Positions 26,056 through 35,977 of a stretch of 64,000 bases of DNA are shown here, in pieces (the stretch's first letter is position 1; each line of letters opens with the position of its first letter). Origin of the DNA: Massilia phosphatilytica. GTDB lineage: Bacteria > Pseudomonadota > Gammaproteobacteria > Burkholderiales > Burkholderiaceae_D. The translations under genes and the position numbers were made by a program. The notes under the pieces are model-generated. The model was not told the origin of the DNA. It ran no database searches and saw only the letters and a program-made list of their open reading frames with translations. The stretch lies in NCBI RefSeq assembly GCF_002968015.1, contig NZ_PUIP01000014.1, forward strand, positions 62,001-126,000, in the 5' to 3' direction.

Positions 26056-26221
26056 GTGTTTTTAGTCAGGCGAATCGGAGAGTCCTTGCGCTTGCAAGCG
26101 CAAGGTCGCTCGCGGGCTCGTTGCGGTGCGCCGCTCGCCGCATGCGGCTCGCTCCCCGCTCGCCCCTCGTCCGTGCCGGACGAGGATTCGATTCCACTGT
26201 CTGCACGAGAGGTATTCAAAA
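26056..26221. repeat. Hairpin-rich non-coding stretch downstream of tmRNA
   Basis: Together with the tmRNA terminator this 3' flank is a run of palindromes. There is a perfect 22 bp palindrome at 26084-26105, a GCCGCATGCGGC palindrome around 26144, and a 9 bp perfect stem CCTCGTCCG/CGGACGAGG at 26165-26173 and 26177-26185. No coding potential is convincing. The stretch could terminate the cytochrome transcript or mark a site of past insertion next to tmRNA. Confidence 0.45.
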
Positions 26222-26258
26222 CAAAAGCCCCGCCGGCTTGCGCCGGCAGGGCTTTTAT
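26222..26258 (-). terminator. Rho-independent terminator of tmRNA
   Basis: A long stem (AAAAGCCC...GCCGGC paired with GCCGGC...GGGCTTTT) lies ten bases beyond the tmRNA 3' end. On the minus strand it is followed by a U-rich tract. The complementarity continues outward to about 26212-26267. Confidence 0.85.
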
Positions 26259-26267
26259 TTTGAATAC

Positions 26268-26626
26268 TGGTGGAGGCGGAGGGAATCGAACCCTCGTCCG
26301 CAAGCACTCTACAGACAGTTCTACATACTTAGCACTGTCATTTAATTTAACTTAGCTGACGGGGACGTGCACCCTGCAACCAAGCGAGTTACCTAAAGTT
26401 TCGGAAGCCACCAGGTAACCCGGTTGAGTCCTAGCCTCTGTAAATGACTCTACTTGCCTTGCGGCACACCCCAGAGGCGAGGTGGTGTAGAGCTAGCAGC
26501 GATTAGGCTGCGAGTGCGTACGAGTTATCGTTTGCAGTTATTGATTTCTGGATGTATTTACGAGGTAACCAGTCCTCGGTATGCCCTGTTCTGCTTTGCA
26601 ACCCACGTCGAAACCAGGTCGCCCCC
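26268..26626 (-). ncRNA. ssrA: Transfer-messenger RNA (tmRNA)
   Basis: A 359 nt one-piece tmRNA on the minus strand. The 5' end GGGGGCG (from 26626) pairs with CGCCTCC just before ACCA at the 3' end (26268), forming the alanyl acceptor stem, and the T-arm sequence GGTTCGATTCC is present. The internal reading frame encodes the degradation tag ANDNSYALAA followed by TAA (26503-26535). tmRNA with SmpB rescues stalled ribosomes and tags the nascent chain for proteolysis. The tag ends in the ALAA recognised by ClpXP. Confidence 0.97.
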
Positions 26627-26640
26627 AGATAGGAATGCCC

Positions 26641-26646
26641 ATTGTA
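26641..26646 (-). promoter_or_regulatory. -10 box of the tmRNA promoter
   Basis: TACAAT on the minus strand lies 14 bases before the mature 5' end, leaving room for a short leader removed by RNase P. I do not see a good -35 box. Just upstream, a hairpin at 26683-26707 (10 bp stem, one G-U on the minus strand) may end the preceding gene. Confidence 0.55.
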
Positions 26647-26733
26647 CCGCAATCGGCCAGTGAGCGGAGAGCCCTGAAGCGCCCTCACACCCGATATGGG
26701 TGCGAGGTGCAGCGTATCAAGGGCCAGGTCGGA

Positions 26734-27342
26734 TTAACGGCCTTGGTTCTGGTTGGCGATCTGGTTGCCCAGCATGCCGCCGCCGATGATGCCGGCGACC
26801 GTCGCCAGTTTGCGGCCGTTGCCGCTGCCCACCTGGTTGCCCAGCAGGCCGCCCACGACGGCGCCCGTGCCGATCGCGACGTAGTTCGGCTGTGCCGGCT
26901 GCGGGGCCGGGCGCGGTGCCGGTTCACGATACGACGGGCCATCGTTGTGGGCGTAGCTCGTGTGATGCGTCGTGTGGCGCGGTGCCGGTTTCGCCGGGAC
27001 TTCCCTGATGATCGTTTCCTTGATCACGGTCGGGGCCGGTGCCGGTTGGGCGCTCGCGACGGCCGGCTGGGCGTAGGCGCCTTGTGCCGGCTGGGCGTAA
27101 GCGGCCTGCAGCGGCTGTGCGCCTTGCGGTACTTCTGCAGCCATCGGCAGGGCCGGTGCGGCGGTCGGGGCAGCGGCGTAGGCCGGGTTCGCCTGGGCTG
27201 CGGCAGCCTCGGGAGCGCTGTGCGAGCTCGGCAGCATTCCGGTGATCGCGGCCGTGCCAGCCAGGCTGACGACGATGACGGACACTGCTGCAGCTGCAAC
27301 CAGCGGGTGGATACGGGAGGTGGCGGTCTTGATCGTTTCCAT
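26734..27342 (-). CDS. Glycine-zipper 2TM domain outer-membrane-type protein
   Basis: A 202-residue protein with one N-terminal membrane helix (about 12-34), a long Ala/Pro/Gln-rich linker with Ala-Tyr-Ala-Gln-Pro repeats, and a C-terminal glycine-zipper domain (about 150-192: GTGAVVGGLLGNQ, then AGIIGGGMLGNQ). This matches the 17 kDa surface antigen / SlyB-like fold. Such proteins sit in the envelope and influence membrane integrity. No lipobox is visible, so it is held by the N-terminal helix. Confidence 0.85.
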   Translation of the reverse strand: METIKTATSRIHPLVAAAAVSVIVVSLAGTAAITGMLPSSHSAPEAAAAQANPAYAAAPTAAPALPMAAEVPQGAQPLQAAYAQPAQGAYAQPAVASAQPAPAPTVIKETIIREVPAKPAPRHTTHHTSYAHNDGPSYREPAPRPAPQPAQPNYVAIGTGAVVGGLLGNQVGSGNGRKLATVAGIIGGGMLGNQIANQNQGR

Positions 27343-27589
27343 TTGTCTGCTCCTGAGACGTTGTTGTCGTATGGCTGTAGATTACCTAGAGGCATCGGGG
27401 AGAGATAGACAGATCCCTGTATCAATCGTAAAGATATGTAAATGACGAGCTAAAAACTCAGGCGTGCAATCTAACGAAGACCAACGCACCAGCGGGGTAT
27501 CTGCAACTAACCGACGAGTAGCCGCGACAATGAAAATCGGGCCGCCAGGAACGGCGGCACGGGCAGGACAAGGCAAGAGGGAAGACGAC
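27343..27589. other. Intergenic region between gph and the glycine-zipper gene
   Basis: 247 bp without a credible gene. It should hold the promoter of the glycine-zipper gene. I see no strong hairpin or repeat. Confidence 0.3.
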
Positions 27590-28288
27590 TCAGGCGGCCG
27601 TTTCGGTGGCGCCCGCCAGTTCGCGCAGCATCTGCAACAGCTGGTGCGGCGTGTCGAGCAGATAATCCGCACCCCACGTAGCCGGATCGATGGACCCACA
27701 ATAGCCCCAGTTGCAGGCGACCGTGACCATGCCGGCCGCGCGGCCCGCTTCGATGTCGCGCTGGTCGTCGCCCACGTACCAGCAGTGGGTCGGGTCGAGG
27801 TCCAGGCGGCGCGCCGCTTCCAGCAGCGGGGCAGGGTGGGGTTTCGCGTGCGGCGTCGTGTCGCCCGAGATCACGCAGCCCGCATGTGCCAGGCCGATTT
27901 GCGGGACGAGCGGGTCCGTGAAGCGGGCCGGCTTGTTGGTGACGATGCCCCAGGCCATGCCGGCTGACGCAAGGCCGTCGAGCAGGTCGGGGATGCCGTC
28001 GAACAGCGTGCTGTGCACGGCCATGTTGGACTGGTAGCGCTCGAACCATTCCACGCGCAGCTCTTCGTAGCCCGCGTCCCCCGGCGCCAGGCCGAAGGCG
28101 GCGCCGATCATGCCGCGGGCGCCGGCCGATGCGGTCGGCCGCAGAATGGTGTACGGCGTCGGTTCCAGGCCGCGCTCGGTGCGCATCCAGTTGACGGCCG
28201 CCGCGAGGTCGGGCGCGGTGTCGGCAAGGGTGCCGTCGAGGTCGAACAGGACGGCGCGCGGCGCGGACAGGGTAGAAGAAAAGGTCAT
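27590..28288 (-). CDS. gph: Phosphoglycolate phosphatase (HAD family)
   Basis: A 232-residue HAD hydrolase. Motif I LFDLDGTLADT has the nucleophile D16 and acid D18; motif II is in GIVTNKP, motif III Lys in PHAKPHP, and motif IV is VGDDQRDIEAGRAAG. The cap domain is of the Gph type. It dephosphorylates 2-phosphoglycolate, a by-product of DNA repair and oxygenase reactions. It lies 13 bp after ubiG in the same direction, a pairing common in betaproteobacteria. Confidence 0.92.
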   Translation of the reverse strand: MTFSSTLSAPRAVLFDLDGTLADTAPDLAAAVNWMRTERGLEPTPYTILRPTASAGARGMIGAAFGLAPGDAGYEELRVEWFERYQSNMAVHSTLFDGIPDLLDGLASAGMAWGIVTNKPARFTDPLVPQIGLAHAGCVISGDTTPHAKPHPAPLLEAARRLDLDPTHCWYVGDDQRDIEAGRAAGMVTVACNWGYCGSIDPATWGADYLLDTPHQLLQMLRELAGATETAA

Positions 28289-28301
28289 GAGCGGGTACTT
28301 G

Positions 28302-29009
28302 TCAGAGCGGTTTGCTGCAGGCGACCATGTAATTCACGTCGGTGTCCTGGTTCAGCGAGTAGATCTTGGTCAGCGGGTTGTAGGTCAGGCCTTTCAATCC
28401 GTCGACGATGAGGCCGGCGTCGCGCACGAAGTTCGACAACTCGGCCGGCGTGATGAATTTGGCGTAGTCGTGGGTCCCGCGCGGGAGCATGCGCAGCACG
28501 TATTCCGCGCCGACGACGGCGAACAGATACGATTTGACGTTGCGGTTCAGGGTCGAGAAGAACACGCGGCCACCCGGTTTGACGAGCGCCGCCGCGGCGC
28601 GCACGATGGAAGCCGGGTCCGGAACGTGCTCGAGCATCTCCATGCAGGTGACGACGTCGAACTGGCCCGGTTCCTCCGCGGCCATGTCCTCGGCGGCGAT
28701 CAGCTTGTAGCGGACTTCCACGCCCGATTCCAGGCTGTGCAGGTCGGCCACTTTCAGCGCCTTCTTCGACAGGTCGATACCCGTGACCTTGGCGCCCTTG
28801 CGCGCCATGGATTCGGCCAGGATGCCGCCGCCGCAGCCGATGTCGATGACATTCTTGCCAGCCAGCGGCACGCGCGCGTTGATCCATTCCAGGCGCAACG
28901 GGTTGATGTCGTGCAGCGGACGGAATTCGGACGTCGGGTCCCACCAGCGGTGGGCCAGTTCACTGAACTTCTGGATCTCTAAGGGATCGGCGTTGGTCGT
29001 CGTAGTCAT
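28302..29009 (-). CDS. ubiG: Ubiquinone biosynthesis O-methyltransferase UbiG
   Basis: A 235-residue bifunctional methyltransferase acting on both hydroxyl groups of the ubiquinone ring (2-polyprenyl-6-hydroxyphenol and demethylubiquinone). Diagnostic segments are FSELAHRWWDPTSEFRPLH, the SAM motif NVIDIGCGGGILAESMA, CMEMLEHVPDP and NRNVKSYLFAVVGAEYVL. ATG 29009 matches the conserved start; the 21 extra codons upstream overlap the ompA terminator region. It forms a unit with gph. Confidence 0.96.
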   Translation of the reverse strand: MTTTTNADPLEIQKFSELAHRWWDPTSEFRPLHDINPLRLEWINARVPLAGKNVIDIGCGGGILAESMARKGAKVTGIDLSKKALKVADLHSLESGVEVRYKLIAAEDMAAEEPGQFDVVTCMEMLEHVPDPASIVRAAAALVKPGGRVFFSTLNRNVKSYLFAVVGAEYVLRMLPRGTHDYAKFITPAELSNFVRDAGLIVDGLKGLTYNPLTKIYSLNQDTDVNYMVACSKPL

Positions 29010-29070
29010 AGGACGGAATGATAGCGGAAATGGGTAGCCGGTACGGATGGGATCGCGAAAAAAACCGGGC

Positions 29071-29097
29071 ATAAAAAAACCCCGCCGCAGCGGGGTT
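29071..29097 (-). terminator. Rho-independent terminator of ompA
   Basis: The perfect stem AACCCCGC/GCGGGGTT (29078-29085 with 29090-29097) carries a CGCA loop and is followed by seven U on the minus strand. Confidence 0.93.
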
Positions 29098-29115
29098 GTT
29101 CAGGCGTGAGCCGGA

Positions 29116-29829
29116 TTACTGCTTGTTGCTGCGGGTACCGACGACTTCGATTTCCACGCGGCGGTTCTTCGCACGGCCGGCGGCGGTCTTGTTGTCGGCG
29201 ACCGGCTGCTTCTCGCCTTTGCCTTCGGTGTAGACACGGTTCGATTCGACGCCCTTGCTCTGCAGATAAGCTTTGACGGCTTCGGCGCGGCGGACGGACA
29301 GCTTCTGGTTGTACTCATCGGTGCCGACCGAGTCGGTGTGGCCGACGGCAATGATGACTTCCAGGTTGATGTCTTTCAGCTTCGAGACCAGGTCGTCCAG
29401 CGACGCTTTGCCGGCCGGCTTCAGGACGGCCTTGTCGAAGTCGAAGAAGGCGTCAGCCGAGTAGCTCACTTTTTCCGAGGTCGGGACCGGAGCCGGTGCC
29501 GGGGCCGGAGCCGGGGCTGCAGGTGCCGGAGCGGCGACCGGCGGCGGCGGCGGAGCGACGCACTTGCCGTTTTCCAGGCGCTCGGGTTCCACGCACAGCG
29601 GTGCGTCGCAGCCCGGGACCGCGTCGGCCGGGGTCCAGTAGCCGGTGCGCCAGCACAGGCCGAAAGGATTGCGGGCGATGACACCACGGGCATCCTGCAC
29701 GTAAGCGCTGTACGGCGTCGGCGCCTTGATATCGGTGGTCAGCGGCGCATACGGCGGCGCACTTTGCGCGGATGCGCTGCCCGCCATCGCGGCCGTAGCT
29801 GCGAATACGAGGGTTGCCAATTTATTCAT
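29116..29829 (-). CDS. ompA: OmpA-family outer membrane protein
   Basis: A 237-residue protein with signal peptide (MNKLATLVFAATAAMAGSASA). A short N-terminal region with three cysteines (GLCWRTG, GCDAPLCVEPE) and a Pro/Ala linker follow, then an OmpA C-terminal domain (about 125-230) with YSADAFFDFDKAVLKP, VGHTDSVGTDEYNQKLS and RRAEAVKAYL, which binds peptidoglycan. There is no room for the eight-stranded OmpA barrel, so this is the short type common in betaproteobacteria. AAAGGAAG precedes ATG 29829. A strong terminator and long leader fit high expression. Confidence 0.92.
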   Translation of the reverse strand: MNKLATLVFAATAAMAGSASAQSAPPYAPLTTDIKAPTPYSAYVQDARGVIARNPFGLCWRTGYWTPADAVPGCDAPLCVEPERLENGKCVAPPPPPVAAPAPAAPAPAPAPAPVPTSEKVSYSADAFFDFDKAVLKPAGKASLDDLVSKLKDINLEVIIAVGHTDSVGTDEYNQKLSVRRAEAVKAYLQSKGVESNRVYTEGKGEKQPVADNKTAAGRAKNRRVEIEVVGTRSNKQ

Positions 29830-29924
29830 ATTTTTTCTTCCTTTCGGTAAAATCTTCTAGCTGCGAAACTGCCCTAGGGCAACAAGACGTGAGCATAATA
29901 TTAACACTCGAGACAGCACGTCAG
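29830..29924 (-). promoter_or_regulatory. Probable ompA promoter and leader
   Basis: On the minus strand CTGACG (29919-29924) and TATTAT (29895-29900) are spaced 18 bp, a plausible sigma-70 promoter. The leader contains the palindrome GCCCTAGGGC (29871-29880). No protein gene lies between here and gyrA. Confidence 0.45.
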
Positions 29925-30120
29925 TTCCGCATTGTGAAACAAGCAATTAACGTCTCGGCCATTTTGCCACATACGCCACATCCGCACGACCGGGCGTCGA
30001 CCAATTACGGTGCATGCTATTTGTCTCGTTGTTTCTGCGCAACAAGGTGTCGTGAGCCAAACTGAAGCTTGACGAATGTTTATGACAGGCATGTGTCAAA
30101 GGGTTAATCGTGCCAGTTTG

Positions 30121-30195
30121 CTATCACCCCTGCCTGCCGCCGAAATAGGTGATAGGCAGGTCTGCCGTGGTAAAATCATGGGCTTGGACTATCAC
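30121..30195 (+). promoter_or_regulatory. gyrA promoter region with three CTATCAC motifs
   Basis: TAAAAT at 30171-30176 is a likely -10 box, about 50 bp before the gyrA start. CTATCACC at 30121 is inverted as GGTGATAG at 30148-30155, and a third CTATCAC lies at 30189-30195, in the leader. The arrangement suggests a regulator site or a DNA structure sensitive to supercoiling. No convincing -35 box is seen. Confidence 0.5.
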
Positions 30196-30224
30196 TTATC
30201 AGCCTGAAGGCGCCGACCCGCACA

Positions 30225-32840
<2,616 letters not shown>

Positions 32841-32856
32841 GCCGGACAGCCCAGTC

Positions 32857-32896
32857 AAAAAGCCGCCGCGCGCCCAAACGCCGGCGGCTTTTTTAT
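32857..32896 (+). terminator. Rho-independent terminator of gyrA
   Basis: The stem AAAAAGCCGCCG (32857-32868) pairs with CGGCGGCTTTTTT (32882-32894), ending in a T tract. Confidence 0.93.
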
Positions 32897-32906
32897 TTCC
32901 AGGAAC

Positions 32907-32921
32907 CGGGGTCTGACCCCG
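32907..32921. repeat. REP-like palindrome
   Basis: CGGGGTC-T-GACCCCG is a perfect 15 bp palindrome just after the gyrA terminator. Its GGGGTC(T/A)GA core is shared with the ends of the 16346-16506 element. Confidence 0.5.
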
Positions 32922-33095
32922 ATTTTTGGCTATTTTCTTCGATCACTACTTGAACGCTCGTCTTTTCGTAATGCGGCACCGGCCGGGAAATGGCAGCGGG
33001 TGAGGATTTTTTGCAAGTTTCATGCGAAAATCGAGGAACCCGCATTGTCATGTCGGGATTGCACGCCCCGCACCAGCCATCATTCAAGGACATTC

Positions 33096-33650
33096 GTGAA
33101 GAAATCTCTCGCCGCCATCGCCTCCGCCATCGTCGTCACCTGCTCCCCAGCCGCGTTTGCCGCGACGCCGGTGTCGTCCGCCGACCCGGCCGTCGTCGCC
33201 GCCACCAAGCAGATGCTGGCGTCGATGAAGATCCGCGACGTGATGCTGGCGTCGCTGAAGCAGGCGGACCAGCAGATGCCGGCCCAGATGGCTGCGTCGC
33301 TGAACGCGATGATCGACAGCGACACGACCCTCTCCGCCGAGAAGAAGGCCGAGGCGCACAAGAAGCTCCAGGAGGCGCTGCCGACGGTGACCGCGCAGAC
33401 GCACGCCATCTTCGCCGACCCGACGCTCGTCGACGACATGCTGGCCGAAATGGTGCCGCTGTATGCCGAGACCTATACGCTCGACGAGATCCGCCAGCTG
33501 TCCGCGTTCTACGCATCGCCGCTGGGCCAGAAGATGCTGGCGAACATGCCCACGCTGATGAGCCGCAGCATGGAGATCAGCCAGCGCGTGATGATGCCGC
33601 GCATCCAGAAGATGATGGCGCAGAGCGCACACAGCATTGTCGGCAAATAA
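33096..33650 (+). CDS. DUF2059-domain exported protein
   Basis: A 184-residue protein with signal peptide (start GTG 33096, CAAGGA at good spacing; cleavage near AFAAT). The rest is helical with the DUF2059 pattern: LVDDMLAEMVPLYAETYTLDEIRQLSAFYASPLGQKML near the middle. The family is periplasmic with unknown function. It lies between gyrA and serC, where the same gene is found in related genomes, and ends 10 bp before serC, so the two are co-transcribed. Confidence 0.87.
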   Translation: MKKSLAAIASAIVVTCSPAAFAATPVSSADPAVVAATKQMLASMKIRDVMLASLKQADQQMPAQMAASLNAMIDSDTTLSAEKKAEAHKKLQEALPTVTAQTHAIFADPTLVDDMLAEMVPLYAETYTLDEIRQLSAFYASPLGQKMLANMPTLMSRSMEISQRVMMPRIQKMMAQSAHSIVGK

Positions 33651-33660
33651 GGAGCGGACG

Positions 33661-34749
33661 ATGACCCAGGTGTACAACTTCTCCGCCGGCCCCGCCGTCC
33701 TGCCCAAGGAAGTGCTGCGCCAGGCCGCCGACGAAATGCTCGACTGGCACGGCAGTGGCATGTCCGTGATGGAGATGAGCCATCGCGGACCCGAATTCAT
33801 TTCGATCGCGAAGCAGGCCGAAGCCGACCTGCGCGAACTGCTGGCGATACCGGACAACTACAAGGTGCTGTTCCTGCAGGGCGGTGGCCTCGGCCAGAAC
33901 GCGATCATCCCGCTGAACATGGTCGGTCGCAAGCCACAGCCGGCGACGATCGATTTCGTCCACACGGGTTCGTGGTCGGGTAAATCGATCAAGGAAGCGA
34001 AGCGTTATGCGAACGTGAACGTGGCGGCGTCGGGCGAAGCGAGCCGCTTCACCACCGTGCCGCCGCAGGAGACGTGGAAGCTGAGCGCGGACGCCGCGTA
34101 CCTGCACCTGTGCACGAACGAGACCATCGACGGCGTCGAGATCGGCTACGTGCCGACGGTGCAGGGCGATACCCCGCTGGTGGTGGACATGTCCTCGCAC
34201 ATCCTGTCGCGCCAGATCGACGTGTCGAAATACGGCGTGATCTTCGCCGGCGCGCAAAAGAACATCGGCCCGGCGGGCCTGACGATCACGATCGTGCGCG
34301 AGGACCTGCTCGGCCACGCCTTGCCGATCTGCCCCGGTGTGTTCAACTGGAGCGCGGTGGCCGAGGCGGAGTCGATGCTGAACACGCCGCCGACGTATGG
34401 CATCTATATCGCGGGCCTCGTGTTCGCGCATCTGAAAAAACAGGGCGGCGTGGCCGAGATGGAACGCCGCAACATCGAGAAAGCGCGCCTGCTGTACGCG
34501 GCGCTGGACGCCGACGACTTCTACCAGAATCGTGTGGCGCCCGAATATCGCTCGCGCATGAACGTACCGTTCTACCTGCGCGATGAATCCTTGAACGAAC
34601 AATTCCTGGCCGGCGCCAAAGCGCGCGGCCTGCTGCAACTGAAGGGCCACAAGTCCGTCGGCGGTATGCGGGCATCGATCTACAACGCGATGCCGATCGA
34701 GGGTGTGCAAGCCCTGGTCGATTATTTGAACGAGTTCGCGGGGCGCTGA
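33661..34749 (+). CDS. serC: Phosphoserine aminotransferase
   Basis: A 362-residue PLP enzyme converting 3-phosphohydroxypyruvate to phosphoserine (serine and pyridoxine synthesis). It starts MTQVYNFSAGPAVLP. The PLP lysine is in VIFAGAQKNIGPAGLT, with TGSWSGKS and the C-terminal HKSVGGMRASIYNAMP typical of SerC. AAGGAG lies just before ATG 33661. It heads the aromatic amino acid cluster. Confidence 0.97.
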   Translation: MTQVYNFSAGPAVLPKEVLRQAADEMLDWHGSGMSVMEMSHRGPEFISIAKQAEADLRELLAIPDNYKVLFLQGGGLGQNAIIPLNMVGRKPQPATIDFVHTGSWSGKSIKEAKRYANVNVAASGEASRFTTVPPQETWKLSADAAYLHLCTNETIDGVEIGYVPTVQGDTPLVVDMSSHILSRQIDVSKYGVIFAGAQKNIGPAGLTITIVREDLLGHALPICPGVFNWSAVAEAESMLNTPPTYGIYIAGLVFAHLKKQGGVAEMERRNIEKARLLYAALDADDFYQNRVAPEYRSRMNVPFYLRDESLNEQFLAGAKARGLLQLKGHKSVGGMRASIYNAMPIEGVQALVDYLNEFAGR

Positions 34750-34761
34750 CCCGGCCTATCT

Positions 34762-34842
34762 CGTAGGGTGGGCACCCTGTGCCCACGCGGACGTTCGCGT
34801 CACGCATACGCCATGCGTGGGCACAGGGGTGCCCACCCTACG
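34762..34842. repeat. 81 bp inverted-repeat element between serC and pheA
   Basis: Two arms of 27 and 28 bp (34762-34788 and 34815-34842) are inverse copies with a single inserted base. They begin CGTAGGGTGGGCACC and end in GTGCCCACGC. The element looks like a REP/BIME or small MITE of the type scattered in Oxalobacteraceae. As RNA it would form a long hairpin inside the serC-pheA transcript. Confidence 0.75.
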
Positions 34843-34877
34843 TCACCAAGGCGCGAACGGCACATCAAGAGCAGACA

Positions 34878-35948
34878 ATGACAGACAAACTCAAACCCCT
34901 GCGCGAACAGATCGATGCGATCGACGCGCAAATCCTCGAACTACTCTCCCGCCGCGGCAAGGTCGCGCAGGAAGTCGGCCACGTGAAGGCCGAGACGAAC
35001 GCGCCCGTGTTCCGCCCCGAGCGCGAAGCGCAGGTGCTGCGCGGCGTCGCCGAGCGCAATCCCGGTCCGCTGAAGAACCAGGACGTGCAGACGATCTTCC
35101 GCGAGATCATGTCGTCCTGCCGCGCGCTGGAAAAGCGCGTGACGGTCGCCTTCCTCGGCCCCACCGGGACGTTCAGCGAACAGGCCGTGTTCCAGCAGTT
35201 CGGCAGCGCCGTCCAGGGCCTGCCGTGCGTGTCGATCGATGAAGTGTTCCGCGCCACCGAGGCCGGCACTGCCGACTACGGCGTCGTCCCCGTCGAGAAC
35301 TCGTCCGAGGGCGCCATCAACCGCACGCTCGACCTGATGCTCGCGACGACGACCATCATCAGCGGCGAAGTGTCGATCCCCGTGCACCACAGCCTCATGA
35401 CGAAGACGGGCACGATGGACGGCGTGAAGGTCGTGTGCGCGCATTCGCAGGCGCTGGCCCAGTGCCAGGTGTGGCTCAACCTGCACCATCCCGGCATCGA
35501 GCGCCGCGCCGTCGCGTCGAACGCGGAAGCGGCCGTGCTGGCGAGCCAGGATCCGACCATCGCCGCGATCGCCAGCGAGATGGCCGGAGAGCAGTACAAG
35601 CTGGGCGTCGTGCAGGCGCACATCCAGGACGATCCGCACAACCGCACGCGCTTCCTGATCATCGGCAGCCAGGCCACGGGCCCGTCCGGCAAGGATCGCA
35701 CGTCGATCGTGCTGGCCGTGCCGAACAAGGCGGGTGCCGTCTACAGCCTGCTCGCGCCGCTCGCGAAGCACGGCGTGTCGATGACGCGCTTCGAATCGCG
35801 CCCCGCGCGCATCGGCACGTGGGAGTACTACTTCTACGTCGACGTCGAAGGCCATATCGCCGATGCCGCCGTCGGCCGCGCGCTCGAAGAGCTCAAGGAC
35901 AACGCCGCCTTCTTCAAGGTATTGGGATCCTATCCCGTCGGCCTCTGA
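34878..35948 (+). CDS. pheA: Bifunctional chorismate mutase / prephenate dehydratase
   Basis: A 356-residue P-protein leading to phenylpyruvate and phenylalanine. Chorismate mutase (about 1-90: LREQIDAIDAQILELLSRRG), prephenate dehydratase (about 95-270: VAFLGPTGTFSEQA, ENSSEGAINRTLD, TRFLIIG) and a C-terminal ACT domain (about 280-356: ESRPARIGTWEYYFYVD) for feedback by phenylalanine. ATG 34878 is the conserved start; upstream codons in frame belong to the inverted-repeat element. Confidence 0.97.
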   Translation: MTDKLKPLREQIDAIDAQILELLSRRGKVAQEVGHVKAETNAPVFRPEREAQVLRGVAERNPGPLKNQDVQTIFREIMSSCRALEKRVTVAFLGPTGTFSEQAVFQQFGSAVQGLPCVSIDEVFRATEAGTADYGVVPVENSSEGAINRTLDLMLATTTIISGEVSIPVHHSLMTKTGTMDGVKVVCAHSQALAQCQVWLNLHHPGIERRAVASNAEAAVLASQDPTIAAIASEMAGEQYKLGVVQAHIQDDPHNRTRFLIIGSQATGPSGKDRTSIVLAVPNKAGAVYSLLAPLAKHGVSMTRFESRPARIGTWEYYFYVDVEGHIADAAVGRALEELKDNAAFFKVLGSYPVGL

Positions 35949-35977
35949 ATCATCCACACTACCGCCAAGAGAATCCC

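Noticed and set aside
26268..26330. A possible tRNA gene from the GGTTCGATTCC...ACCA tail
   Set aside because: It is the 3' half of the alanyl acceptor and T-arm of tmRNA; there is no anticodon arm nearby.
34762..34842. A CRISPR repeat-spacer unit
   Set aside because: There are only two inverted arms, with no direct repeats at regular spacing and no cas genes.
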